Position numbers and translations under genes: made by a program. This document shows, one piece after another, positions 1-6,362 of a stretch of 8,179 nt of DNA; position 1 is the first letter of the stretch, and each line of letters starts with the position of its first letter. The stretch lies in the NCBI GenBank assembly GCA_013151585.1, contig JAADHY010000133.1:1-8179 (forward strand). Direction: 5' to 3'. This stretch comes from Planctomycetota bacterium. GTDB taxonomy: Bacteria > Planctomycetota > Planctomycetia > Planctomycetales > Planctomycetaceae. Below the pieces are notes generated by a model. It made no database searches. It worked only from the letters and a program-made list of their open reading frames with translations, and was not told where the DNA came from.

Positions 1-787
1 CACGGGCAAACACATCGAGCGGTCGTCCCGAGACACGGCGCACCAGCTCGCCCAAAACGATGAAACCGACGTCCGTGTAGATGAACCGCGTGCCGGGCTC
101 GACTTTCGGCTTCAGCGCGAAGATTCGCTCCATCGCCTTTTCCGGACCGTCCTTGTAATCGGCCAGCGGATTGTCTGGAATCAGGCCGCCTTGGTGGGTC
201 AGCAGTTGCTCGATAGTGATGTCTTCTTTCCCGTTCTGGCCGAATTCGGGAATGTGATCGGCTACCTCATCCCGCAAGCGAATCTGGCCGCGCTCGACCA
301 GCAACATGATGCTTGTCGCCGTTGCCACCGGTTTCGTCAACGAGGCCAAATCGAACAGCGTGTCGCTCGTCATTCGTTCCTTCTTCGGGAGAAGTTGACG
401 AAAGCCGTACGCCTTGCGGAAAACGATGAAGCCGCGACGCCCGATGCACACAACACAGCCGGGCATTCGGCCTTGCTCGAGCCCTTTCGCGACGACGGCA
501 TCGATCCGCGACAGCACGTCCGCTCGCATGCCCACCCGCTCCGGAACCGTTCGCGGCAGCCCGGCGACCGCCGACGCGCCGGCGACAAGAAGAAATAGGA
601 TCGGTGCCGCGGCAGACAGCGTTGAAAGGAACGCCCAAGCTGCACGCCCAGTTCGGACGAGGCGAGCCGCGACCAAAACCGGCTTCGCGATCAGGACCTT
701 CGACGCGATCGGGCCATCCCATCCGATCCGAATGAGACAAGCGGTTTCAGCGGTTGGCCAAGTTCTTGTGTTCTTCCTTTTCGTCAT
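1..787 (-). CDS. Serine hydrolase, class C beta-lactamase fold, C-terminally cut by window edge
   Basis: The 262 residues in the window belong to the beta-lactamase/penicillin-binding (AmpC-like) serine hydrolase family. The SxxK motif is S-L-T-K at residues 149-152, with Ser149 as the presumed nucleophile and Lys152 as the base, in the context LFDLASLTKP. The family block LLTHQGGL lies at 195-202. A Y-T-D triplet at 237-239 sits where the family usually has Y-x-N. The third motif (KTG/HxG) would lie beyond the left edge. The ATG at 785-787 is preceded by AAGGAG at 795-800, with 7 bases between, which fixes the start. Residues 51-76 are hydrophobic (ending LLVAGASAVAG), so the protein is probably exported or membrane-anchored. 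About 50 mostly basic residues before that segment are longer than a normal signal peptide. Many members are esterases or peptidases rather than beta-lactamases, so the substrate is unknown. It lies downstream of murJ on the same strand, with a 142-bp gap. Confidence 0.88.
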   Translation of the reverse strand, partial: MTKRKNTRTWPTAETACLIRIGWDGPIASKVLIAKPVLVAARLVRTGRAAWAFLSTLSAAAPILFLLVAGASAVAGLPRTVPERVGMRADVLSRIDAVVAKGLEQGRMPGCVVCIGRRGFIVFRKAYGFRQLLPKKERMTSDTLFDLASLTKPVATATSIMLLVERGQIRLRDEVADHIPEFGQNGKEDITIEQLLTHQGGLIPDNPLADYKDGPEKAMERIFALKPKVEPGTRFIYTDVGFIVLGELVRRVSGRPLDVFAR

Positions 788-929
788 CGGCAATCTCCTT
801 GGGAGCCCATCGATCGTACCGCTTACACGTTCAATGGCCCCCCATTCGTTTTGGCCCACGGCAGACGCTGTTTCAGAACGGTCGGCGTTGAGGGCTGGTA
901 TGTGTTGCCGTCGCCAGAAGGCAAACCCT
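788..929. other. Short intergenic gap between murJ and the serine hydrolase
   Basis: This 142-bp gap contains the ribosome binding site of the serine hydrolase (minus-strand AAGGAG, 795-800). I see no convincing promoter or hairpin terminator. The plus-strand open frame crossing it runs antisense to both neighbours and resembles no protein I know. Confidence 0.5.
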
Positions 930-1751
930 TCACTCGGTAGGCGGATCACGACGCAGCAGCAACCAGAGTTCCTCCAGGTGGAGGAATCGCGCGGCCAGAC
1001 CATAGCTTAACACGGCAGTCGCGATCGGCACACCGACCCGAACCAGCCGAATGCCGAAGGCCGCCCCATCGGGCAGGCAGGACAGAGCGCCCAGGCATAC
1101 GACTCCCATCAAAGCAGTGGCTGCTGCCGCGCGAGTGAAAACCCGTCCCAGGTCTGGCCATGCCAGGGCGCCTAGCCGCTGCTGCAAGCACCAACAGACG
1201 CCGGCGAGTTGGATCATTGCGCACAACGCCGTGCTCAGCGCCAGGGCCCGGCCACCAATGATCCAGATCAAGGTCAGATTCATCGTCAAGTTCAGGAAGA
1301 CGATCACCATTCCTACTCGCACGGGAGTGATCCGATCTCCTGCGGCGTACAGACCACGGTGAACGATCAACAGACCGCAGTAAGCCCACACGCCGATACT
1401 GTAGGCTGCGATCATTTGGCTGGTCTGCTGCGCGTCGGCGGCGTCGAAAGCTCCGTAGCGAAACAGCAGGTCCGTGATCGGCTCGGCCAGCAAAACCAGC
1501 CCCAAGCTGGCCGGCAAGCCAACGACCAACACCAGCCGCAGTCCCAGAGTCAAGTCCTCGCGGAGCCGATCAACTTGGCCTCGCGCTGCATGTTGCGACA
1601 GCAGCGGAAACAAGACCGTCCCCAACGCAACTCCGAAAACCCCCAGGGGAAACTGATACAGCCTTTGCGCGAAATAGAGGGCCGAAGCGGTGCCGGACTG
1701 AAGTGGCCAGGCGAAAGAACCATGGAAGCTCGCTGCCGCCTCCGGGGCGCT
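930..1751 (-). CDS. MurJ C-terminal fragment (about 273 aa of homology, out of frame)
   Basis: This frame continues MurJ from S-A-P-E-A-A-A just past the duplication to the stop at 930-932. It includes the block AQRLYQFPLGVFGVALGT and several further hydrophobic helices, ending RRDPPTE. The first usable start I find in this frame is a TTG at 1623-1625. Starting there would drop 42 homologous residues, including the Arg codon at 1662-1664 that corresponds to E. coli Arg270. I see no good ribosome binding site before that TTG, so independent translation is doubtful. If translated at all, it is more likely by frameshifting or after repair of the duplication. Confidence 0.65.
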   Translation of the reverse strand, partial: SAPEAAASFHGSFAWPLQSGTASALYFAQRLYQFPLGVFGVALGTVLFPLLSQHAARGQVDRLREDLTLGLRLVLVVGLPASLGLVLLAEPITDLLFRYGAFDAADAQQTSQMIAAYSIGVWAYCGLLIVHRGLYAAGDRITPVRVGMVIVFLNLTMNLTLIWIIGGRALALSTALCAMIQLAGVCWCLQQRLGALAWPDLGRVFTRAAAATALMGVVCLGALSCLPDGAAFGIRLVRVGVPIATAVLSYGLAARFLHLEELWLLLRRDPPTE

Positions 1752-1759
1752 AGGCGCTA
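1746..1759. repeat. 7-bp perfect tandem duplication (GGCGCTA x2) inside murJ
   Basis: The two copies occupy 1746-1752 and 1753-1759 with no spacer. On the coding strand they read TAGCGCC TAGCGCC. One copy is in-frame coding sequence (..T-AGC-GCC, Ser-Ala); the extra copy shifts the frame and exposes TAG. The position matches the MurJ homology break exactly, which makes this the causative lesion. Confidence 0.9.
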
Positions 1760-2550
1760 AAACCCCAAGCGATGAGGCTGTCGCAGAGCGTGTTCAACTG
1801 AGTGATCGAAAGTCCCAGGACAATGGGGAACATTGTGCGCATGACTTCCGTGACGGATTCGCGCGTCGAAGACCAGTCGAACCGGTAACGGAAACCGAAA
1901 CGCCTGAGCGTCGGCCACGGGGCCACAAGCTGCACCAAACCCAGGCCGACGATCGTAGTGGCCAACGCGTAGACTTTGGCTTCGGGTGTCGTGAAATGGG
2001 GCGTGACACACCAGATGGCCGCTATCCACCCCACATTGAGGATGATGGGCAGGAGAGCCGGCCAGGTGAAATGGCCCAAAGCCTGCAGGACGGCTCCGAG
2101 TTGCGCCGCCGCACAAATCAACAGCAAGTAAGGAAGCATCACGGCGGCCAAGCCCATCAGCAGCCGAGCTTCTATGCCGCAGGGAATCAGCTTCGTTGCT
2201 GCCCAAAGGATGGTTTCGGCCAAGATGACTCCGCCCGCCAGCAAAACGCCGACGACGGTCACCACCGAGCTCGCTACCCTCCATGCCCGGTCTGGTCCCC
2301 CGCGTTCCGATTCCCGCAGGAACACGGGAATCAGCGCCGTGCTCAACGCTCCTTCTCCGAATAGCCGGCGCGCCAGGTTCGGGATCCGAAACGCCACGGT
2401 GAAGGCGTCCAGAACCGCTCCGTTCCCGAATACGGCCGCCATGCCCATGTCGCGCAGCAGGCCCAGCACACGGCTGGCAAGCGTCAGCGAGCTCACCAGC
2501 CGCACGCCGGCAAACAGGCGAAAGTTGGAACGGCTTTGGCCGTCGGTCAT
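1750..2550 (-). CDS. MurJ N-terminal fragment (266 aa)
   Basis: This open frame covers roughly the first seven membrane helices of MurJ. It begins at an ATG at 2548-2550 with only a weak GGGA about nine bases upstream; no earlier in-frame start is available. It ends at the TAG created by the 7-bp duplication, right after residues AWGFSA. It keeps the N-terminal lobe's conserved charged residues (Arg27, Arg33, Asp48, Arg61/62). Without the second lobe it should not transport lipid II by itself. That is an inference from the two-lobe architecture of MOP flippases. Confidence 0.75.
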   Translation of the reverse strand: MTDGQSRSNFRLFAGVRLVSSLTLASRVLGLLRDMGMAAVFGNGAVLDAFTVAFRIPNLARRLFGEGALSTALIPVFLRESERGGPDRAWRVASSVVTVVGVLLAGGVILAETILWAATKLIPCGIEARLLMGLAAVMLPYLLLICAAAQLGAVLQALGHFTWPALLPIILNVGWIAAIWCVTPHFTTPEAKVYALATTIVGLGLVQLVAPWPTLRRFGFRYRFDWSSTRESVTEVMRTMFPIVLGLSITQLNTLCDSLIAWGFSA

Positions 2551-2733
2551 GCGGTCGATCCCAGATGATCAAAGCTGTGTCAGGAAAGAATACCCGGGCC
2601 GAGCGAAGCCGGACGGGGGACGAGCTCATCAAGGCGACGGCGGAGAGTAAAGCAGATCGGCCCCGGATGCCAAGACGAATCCGCCCGCGCGCTACAGGTT
2701 TGTCGACCAGCGCAAAGCGCGTCCGTTGGAAAG

Positions 2734-2764
2734 TTGTCTGGACAAATCTCCGGAAAAGTATACG
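2734..2764 (+). promoter_or_regulatory. Possible promoter/operator for the response regulator
   Basis: TTGTCT (2734-2739) and TATACG (2759-2764) resemble -35 and -10 boxes, but their 19-base spacing is long. The -35-like box lies in a perfect dyad, TTGTC-TG-GACAA (2734-2745), which could be an operator for a dimeric regulator. GC-rich planctomycete promoters are poorly defined, so this is only suggestive. Confidence 0.25.
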
Positions 2765-2796
2765 ATTGTGGCCAGAAGCCGCGCCGAATTCGTCCA

Positions 2797-2812
2797 GACG
2801 CCAGGCGGCGTC
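2797..2812. repeat. Small inverted repeat, GACGCC-aggc-GGCGTC
   Basis: A perfect 6-bp stem with a 4-base loop lies in the leader of the response regulator. No T-run follows on either strand, so it is not an obvious intrinsic terminator. It may be chance in GC-rich DNA. Confidence 0.35.
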
Positions 2813-2967
2813 GAGGCATGGGGAGGGCTGATGAAAACTCTGGCGATTTTGTGAGACGGCGAGCCCCGAGGCTTTTCTGTTGGTGCGCGGGTGGGGAGAC
2901 GCGGCGCGTTTCTCAATGTCCGCCTCTGACAGACTGCATTTTCTGCAAAGCGTCGAGGTCGCTCATT

Positions 2968-2972
2968 GGAAG
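2968..2972 (+). promoter_or_regulatory. Ribosome binding site that decides the response-regulator start
   Basis: GGAAG sits 8 bases before the ATG at 2981. It overlaps the alternative TTG codon at 2966-2968, which argues against that upstream start. Confidence 0.6.
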
Positions 2973-2980
2973 CCTGCACC

Positions 2981-3652
2981 ATGAGCTCCGAGACTGCTGC
3001 GGCAACTGTTTTCGTAGTGGACGATGATCCGGCGGCGCGGGAGTCGATTCGCGCTCTGGCCCTCTCGGCCGGTTATAACGCCGTCGCCTTTCGGTCGGGC
3101 GAAGAGTTTCTTGCGGCGTATGATCCGTCGGTTCCAGGTTGTCTGGTCACCGACCTGCGGCTGCTGGGCATGAGCGGCATCGAAATCCACGAAACGCTTT
3201 TGCGCCGAGGCATCAAGCTGCCTGTGATCGTCGTCAGCGGCTACGCCGATGTGCCGACAGCCGTCCGTGTCATGCGCAAAGGGGCCGTCACCCTCTTTCC
3301 AAAGCCCTTCAATCCGGAGGAACTCATCGCTGCGGTTCGCCAAGCCATTTCGCTCGACCGAAAGCGACGCGCTTACGAGGATCGCGTCCAGAATATTCGG
3401 TCCAAACTGCAGCGACTGACCGAGGGCGCACAACGGGTGTTGAAGCTTCTGGTCGAGGGAAAATCGAACAAGCAAATCGCTTTGGAACTCGACCTGGGGC
3501 TGCGGACCGTCGAACGCCGGCGACAGCAGATTCTGCAAAAGCTGGAGGTTTCGTCGGTGGTCGAACTGGTTCGGTTGCTGTTCGTCACCCGCTTGGATCC
3601 CGTCAGCGAACCTCAAGCGGCCGACGTTTTCGGCAACTCGTCCGAACCGTGA
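2981..3652 (+). CDS. FixJ/NarL-type response regulator (REC + LuxR-type HTH)
   Basis: A 223-residue two-component response regulator that should act as a phosphorylation-controlled transcription factor in the cytoplasm. The receiver domain spans about residues 8-125. It has the acidic pair in VVDDDP (Asp14-Asp16), the phosphoacceptor Asp58 in LVTDLRL, the switch Ser86 in VVSGYAD, and Lys108 in FPKPF. A charged linker (126-144) leads to a LuxR-type helix-turn-helix at about 145-200, with GKSNKQIALEL and LRTVERRRQQILQKL as the DNA-contacting part. The usual LTxRE opening is LTEGAQ here, so the conserved Arg-Glu is missing. The ATG at 2981 is preferred over the TTG at 2966 because GGAAG (2968-2972) lies 8 bases before it and the extra five residues add nothing to the domain. 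No sensor kinase is visible nearby, so partner and targets are unknown. Confidence 0.9.
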   Translation: MSSETAAATVFVVDDDPAARESIRALALSAGYNAVAFRSGEEFLAAYDPSVPGCLVTDLRLLGMSGIEIHETLLRRGIKLPVIVVSGYADVPTAVRVMRKGAVTLFPKPFNPEELIAAVRQAISLDRKRRAYEDRVQNIRSKLQRLTEGAQRVLKLLVEGKSNKQIALELDLGLRTVERRRQQILQKLEVSSVVELVRLLFVTRLDPVSEPQAADVFGNSSEP

Positions 3653-3679
3653 CCCAACGGCCACTCGACCCAATTGCCC

Positions 3680-3701
3680 AAAACTCGTGCGGCCAAACGA
3701 G
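3680..3701 (-). terminator. Possible weak terminator downstream of bioA
   Basis: On the minus strand, CTCGT and ACGAG (3697-3701 and 3684-3688) can form a 5-bp stem, extendable by one G-U pair, around an 8-base loop. TTTT (3683-3680) follows at once. It lies about 55 bases past the bioA stop, in the gap where bioA and the response regulator converge. The stem is short, so confidence is modest. Confidence 0.4.
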
Positions 3702-3756
3702 CGCGTCGGCGGAGTTGGCCAAGGAGACGAAACGACGGCGGGGGACCCTCGGCAGG

Positions 3757-5127
3757 CTACCTCGCTCTTGCGCCGGAAGTGACTTCGTCGATCGACTCAA
3801 AGACGACGTCGCACAAACGGTCGACCAGCTCTAGCGGCATGGCCGGAGCGGGCATCAAGACAACGACATCACCCAGCGGTCGAATGATCACACCGCGCCG
3901 GCGAGCGGCCAGCGTGACCTGATGCCCCATCCGCAAGGTCGCCGGATAGGGAGTCTTCTGGGCCTTGTCTTCAACGAGCTCGATCCCGACCATGATTCCC
4001 TTCTGCCGCACCTCGCCGACGTGCGGCCAGTCGACGATCTCGTTTAACCGCCGGGCGAGCCGTTTTTCATTGGCCCGAACGTTGTCCAAAACGCTATTCT
4101 CGTCAAACAGCCGCAGTGACGCCAAGGCCGCGGCACAGCCGAGCGCATTGCCCGTATAGGTGTGGCCGTGATAGAAGGTCTTGCCCTCGGCGGGATCGCC
4201 CAGGAACGCCTCAAAAACCTCATCGGTCGTCAACGTGGCGGCCAACGGCAGATACCCGGCCGAGATTCCCTTGGCCAGACAAAGGAGGTCCGGGCACACA
4301 TCTTCTTGCTCGCAGGCGAACATCGTGCCCGTTCGCCCGAATCCGACCGCCACTTCATCCGCGATCAAGAGCACTCCGTAACGACGCGTCAGCTCGCGCA
4401 CGTGCCGCAGGTATCCGGGCGGATGCACCAGCATCCCCGCCGCCCCCTGAACCAGCGGCTCAATCACAAATGCGGCGATCTGTTCGTGATGCTCGGCCAG
4501 CACGCGCTCCACTTCGTCAAAGCAGTGCTGCAAATATTGCTGGGCTGTGAGCCCTTTCGGTACTCGATAAGCCACTGGCGCCGGGACCTGAACCGTCTCG
4601 AATAGCAAAGACCGGTACGCCGCGTGAAACAAGTCGATGCCGCCGACACTGACAGAGCCGATCGTGTCACCGTGGTACGCACCGCTCAGACTTACAAACA
4701 AGTCACGGCGCCCGGGCCGGTTTTCTTTCTGCAAGTGGTATTGATAAGCAATCTTCAACGCGACTTCGACGGCTGTCGCTCCGCTGTCTGAGTAGAACAC
4801 CTTGGTCAATCCGTCGGGGACCCGGTGCACCAGTTCGCGGGCGAGCTCGATCGACGGAGGGCTCGACAGCCCGAGCAATGTGGTGTGGGCCACCCGCTCC
4901 AGTTGTTCGCGGATCGCCCGATCGATTTCCGGCACCCGATGGCCGTGCACGTTGCACCAGAGCGAAGAGATCCCGTCCAGATAACGGCGGCCTTCGGTAT
5001 CCACCAGGAAGAAACCCTCGGCCGATTCAATGATCGGAGCTTCCTCGTCCCAGTACGCCTGCATTTGCGTGAAGGGATGCCAGACAAACTGATTGTCCCA
5101 TTGGCGAAGTTGGGCCGCACGGGGCAT
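3757..5127 (-). CDS. bioA: Adenosylmethionine-8-amino-7-oxononanoate aminotransferase (DAPA synthase)
   Basis: BioA is a PLP-dependent class III aminotransferase that converts KAPA to DAPA in biotin synthesis, normally with S-adenosylmethionine as amino donor. The 456-residue protein is slightly longer than E. coli BioA. Visible hallmarks are WHPFTQM (16-22), SSLWCNVHGH (54-63), the phosphate-binding DSGATAVEVALK (114-125), GAYHGDT (149-155), the cofactor Asp257 in IADEVAVGFGRTG, the Schiff-base Lys286 in CLAKGIS, YHGHTYTGN (319-327), and Arg416 in RPLGD, matching the KAPA-carboxylate Arg391 of E. coli. The ATG at 5125-5127 is preferred because GAGGAG lies 9 bases upstream and WHPFTQM then falls where expected; an in-frame GTG at 5182-5184 would add 19 unconserved residues. 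No other bio gene is in the window. Some relatives (BioK) use lysine as donor, which sequence reading cannot exclude. Confidence 0.93.
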   Translation of the reverse strand: MPRAAQLRQWDNQFVWHPFTQMQAYWDEEAPIIESAEGFFLVDTEGRRYLDGISSLWCNVHGHRVPEIDRAIREQLERVAHTTLLGLSSPPSIELARELVHRVPDGLTKVFYSDSGATAVEVALKIAYQYHLQKENRPGRRDLFVSLSGAYHGDTIGSVSVGGIDLFHAAYRSLLFETVQVPAPVAYRVPKGLTAQQYLQHCFDEVERVLAEHHEQIAAFVIEPLVQGAAGMLVHPPGYLRHVRELTRRYGVLLIADEVAVGFGRTGTMFACEQEDVCPDLLCLAKGISAGYLPLAATLTTDEVFEAFLGDPAEGKTFYHGHTYTGNALGCAAALASLRLFDENSVLDNVRANEKRLARRLNEIVDWPHVGEVRQKGIMVGIELVEDKAQKTPYPATLRMGHQVTLAARRRGVIIRPLGDVVVLMPAPAMPLELVDRLCDVVFESIDEVTSGARAR

Positions 5128-5136
5128 GAATGCGAA

Positions 5137-5142
5137 CTCCTC
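5137..5142 (-). promoter_or_regulatory. Ribosome binding site that decides the bioA start
   Basis: Minus-strand GAGGAG is 9 bases before the ATG at 5125-5127. It supports that start over the upstream in-frame GTG at 5182-5184. Confidence 0.65.
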
Positions 5143-5182
5143 ACCCAACGAGGCTCTTACCGGTCCGGCACAAGCGGATCTC

Positions 5183-5192
5183 ACCGGCCGGT
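5183..5192. repeat. Perfect 10-bp palindrome ACCGGCCGGT in the bioA leader
   Basis: A related element, ACCGGTCCGG, lies at 5160-5169, and the two share the direct repeat CCGGTCC (5161-5167 and 5188-5194). They sit 30-65 bases upstream of the bioA ATG. They could be an operator pair or RNA structure, or simply GC-rich coincidence. They do not match BioR or BirA operators as I know them. Confidence 0.35.
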
Positions 5193-5209
5193 CCTCATTC
5201 CGTTCGTTT

Positions 5210-5250
5210 AAGAACCGAGGGCCCTAGCCAGGCAGGACCCTCGGTCTTTT
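5210..5250 (-). terminator. Intrinsic terminator after the ThuA-domain gene
   Basis: ACCGAGGG (5214-5221) pairs perfectly with CCCTCGGT (5238-5245). After one C/A mismatch, CCT and AGG (5223-5225, 5234-5236) extend the stem around an 8-base loop. On the minus strand the hairpin is followed by TTCTT, and on the plus strand by CTTTT, so it may work both ways. It begins about 40 bases past the ThuA stop and upstream of bioA. It should insulate bioA from upstream transcription and implies a separate bioA promoter. Confidence 0.75.
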
Positions 5251-5285
5251 AATCGCACTGAGGTGGTTTGGGACTGTGGAAAGTG

Positions 5286-6173
5286 TCACTCACCCAATTG
5301 GCTGGCGCCGGGAGCTATTTTGTCAAGATTCGGTTCGACATTGGCCTTCACGTTGCCAGCCGCCCAGGATAAGCCGCCCAAGATGATCTGCTGGCACAGC
5401 GGGTTCGTCCAGATATCTTCCCGGTGTCCCATGGCTGTATAGAAGACGCGGCCTTTGTTGTGGAGCCGGGCCCACGTCGACGGGAAGGGAGGTCGCTGGT
5501 ACATGGCCCCGTCCATCCCTTTTGTCTCTTGCAACAAGATCACGTGCAGGTCGGGGGCGAAGTTCTTCAGAGCGTACCACTCTTCGAGCAACTCAAAGGA
5601 CTTGCCCAGGCCCTCCGTTCCGGGGAAGTGCGGCGAGCAGACGCGCATCGTGGCCTTCTGCTGCCGGCCGTGAGTGATGAACTCGCCACCGATCATCGCG
5701 ATGTACGGATCTCGCTTGGCTGGATCTTGATTCTCTTTCCTCGGGCCCGGCGAGTGGAACGAGTCGCTGGCCGAGTGAAACCCGACGAACCCCTTGCCCG
5801 CTGCGATCGCGTCCAGCAGTTTCTGTTTGCCCTGCGGAGACATGGGCGGCGTTTTCCGTTTGTTCGGCCTGCAAAGATCGCCGCTGGTGTAGAAAGCGAT
5901 GACGTCGTACTGTTCCAGGTCGCCGTCGAAGACGGTGCCGTCTTTGGTACAAACGACTTCGAATCCATGCTGTCGGCCTAGCTCGGCCAGAATCTTCTCG
6001 GAATGCGCCAGCTCACCGTTCTTTCGCCGGACGACCGAATGTTCGTACCCGGCGCTCCGCGTGAAATAGAGGATTTTCGTCTTTTTATCGGCCGCAGCCG
6101 TCCAGCCGAGGGGGAAGGTTGAAATTCCCAGTGCGGCGATTCCGGATGTGCGGAGAAAATCTCGACGTTTCAT
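5286..6173 (-). CDS. Tat-exported ThuA-domain protein (trehalose-utilization family)
   Basis: A 295-residue protein with a twin-arginine signal, MKRRDFLRTSGIAALGIS, followed by a hydrophobic stretch and a likely cleavage after TAAA near residue 28. It is therefore probably exported folded to the periplasm. The rest is a ThuA-like, glutamine-amidotransferase-like alpha/beta fold. Evidence includes ILYFTRSAGYEH (34-45), QYDVIAFYTSGDL (88-100), the nucleophile-elbow-like GFVGFHSASDSFH (128-140), EEWYALKNF (197-205) and VFYTAMGHREDIW (243-255). His133 occupies the elbow position, so classical Cys-based amidotransferase chemistry is not expected. ThuA of rhizobia acts in 3-keto-sugar metabolism; the role of planctomycete-type relatives is unclear. 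The ATG at 6171-6173 has GGAGGT 7 bases upstream; an in-frame TTG at 6186 would overlap that site. A strong hairpin follows the gene. The upstream FAD oxidoreductase lies on the same strand 189 bp away. Confidence 0.88.
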   Translation of the reverse strand: MKRRDFLRTSGIAALGISTFPLGWTAAADKKTKILYFTRSAGYEHSVVRRKNGELAHSEKILAELGRQHGFEVVCTKDGTVFDGDLEQYDVIAFYTSGDLCRPNKRKTPPMSPQGKQKLLDAIAAGKGFVGFHSASDSFHSPGPRKENQDPAKRDPYIAMIGGEFITHGRQQKATMRVCSPHFPGTEGLGKSFELLEEWYALKNFAPDLHVILLQETKGMDGAMYQRPPFPSTWARLHNKGRVFYTAMGHREDIWTNPLCQQIILGGLSWAAGNVKANVEPNLDKIAPGASQLGE

Positions 6174-6180
6174 GGCTGTC

Positions 6181-6186
6181 ACCTCC
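6181..6186 (-). promoter_or_regulatory. Ribosome binding site that decides the ThuA-domain start
   Basis: Minus-strand GGAGGT, a near-consensus site, lies 7 bases before the ATG at 6171-6173. It places the twin-arginine signal at the very N-terminus, as expected. Confidence 0.75.
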
Positions 6187-6231
6187 AAAACGAGAGTTCA
6201 TCGTGCAGAAGAGATCGAACCTCAGTGTGAC

Positions 6232-6254
6232 CCCACCGCTTCTGCACCGGTGGG
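6232..6254. repeat. 7-bp inverted repeat in the ThuA-gene leader
   Basis: CCCACCG (6232-6238) and CGGTGGG (6248-6254) form a perfect stem with a 9-base loop, about 58 bases before the ThuA ATG and 108 bases past the oxidoreductase stop. No T-run follows on the minus strand. It may be a leader structure or mark the oxidoreductase transcript end. I see no clear promoter in the 189-bp gap. Confidence 0.4.
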
Positions 6255-6362
6255 CTTGGGCAAAATCCTGTGGACGATCTCGGCCGTTTCAAACGCGGCG
6301 CTCACGTGTTGCAATCGGCGAGAGACGTCCCAAAATCGGCCGATCCCGAAAAGCTCTCCGAA

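Larger units (their letters stand above)
930..2550 (-). pseudogene. murJ: murJ (mviN), lipid II flippase, frameshifted by a 7-bp tandem duplication
   Basis: MurJ flips lipid II across the inner membrane for peptidoglycan synthesis; it is a MOP-superfamily protein with about 14 membrane helices. Both halves are plainly MurJ. The N-terminal half has SRVLGLLRD, DAFTVAFRIPN and FGEGALSTALIPVF. The C-terminal half has AQRLYQFPLGVFGVALGT. The frame is broken at 1746-1759, where GGCGCTA (plus strand) occurs twice head to tail. The second copy, in reading order, puts a TAG at 1750-1752. Deleting one copy gives G-F-S-A-P-E-A-A-A without interruption and a 537-residue protein, close to the usual family length. 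Arg27, Arg33, Asp48 and Arg61 (or Arg62) match the E. coli cavity residues Arg18, Arg24, Asp39 and Arg52, and Arg294 of the repaired protein would match Arg270. No other lesion is visible, so the break looks recent, or is an assembly error. Ribosomal rescue cannot be excluded. Confidence 0.85.
2551..2980. other. Intergenic region, about 430 bp, between divergent murJ and response regulator
   Basis: No open frame here resembles a known protein, and none has both a good start and plausible composition. The region should carry the promoters of both flanking genes because they diverge. It contains a 12-bp dyad (2734-2745), a possible -10-like TATACG (2759-2764) and a small GC-rich inverted repeat (2797-2812). 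A leader of more than 150 bases in front of the response regulator would follow if the 2759 element is real. Confidence 0.6.

Noticed and set aside
414..1010. Plus-strand 198-codon open frame over the serine hydrolase and murJ ends
   Set aside because: It is antisense to two well-supported genes and has low-complexity, Arg/Ala/Pro-rich content typical of shadow frames in GC-rich DNA.
1745..1760. Programmed +1 frameshift (prfB-like) at the murJ TAG
   Set aside because: GCC-TAG-C is not a known slippery context; slipping Ala tRNA by +1 would pair poorly with CCT. The exact 7-bp duplication explains the shift more simply.
2692..3027. Open frames on both strands in the region before the response regulator
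   Set aside because: They resemble no protein I know, lack convincing ribosome binding sites, and partly overlap the response regulator.
3691..3720. GGCCAA...TTGGCC inverted repeat as a terminator between the convergent genes
   Set aside because: The 18-base loop and lack of a T-run make it unlikely to terminate transcription; the smaller hairpin at 3684-3701 with TTTT is a better candidate.
5128..5184. GTG start for bioA at 5182-5184 (19 extra residues)
   Set aside because: The internal ATG at 5125-5127 has a good GAGGAG site and the family N-terminal motif begins soon after it. The extension has no recognised sequence.
5128..5285. BioR or BirA operator upstream of bioA
   Set aside because: I see no TTATMKATAA-type BioR box and no long BirA-type interrupted palindrome; only GC-rich palindromes are present.
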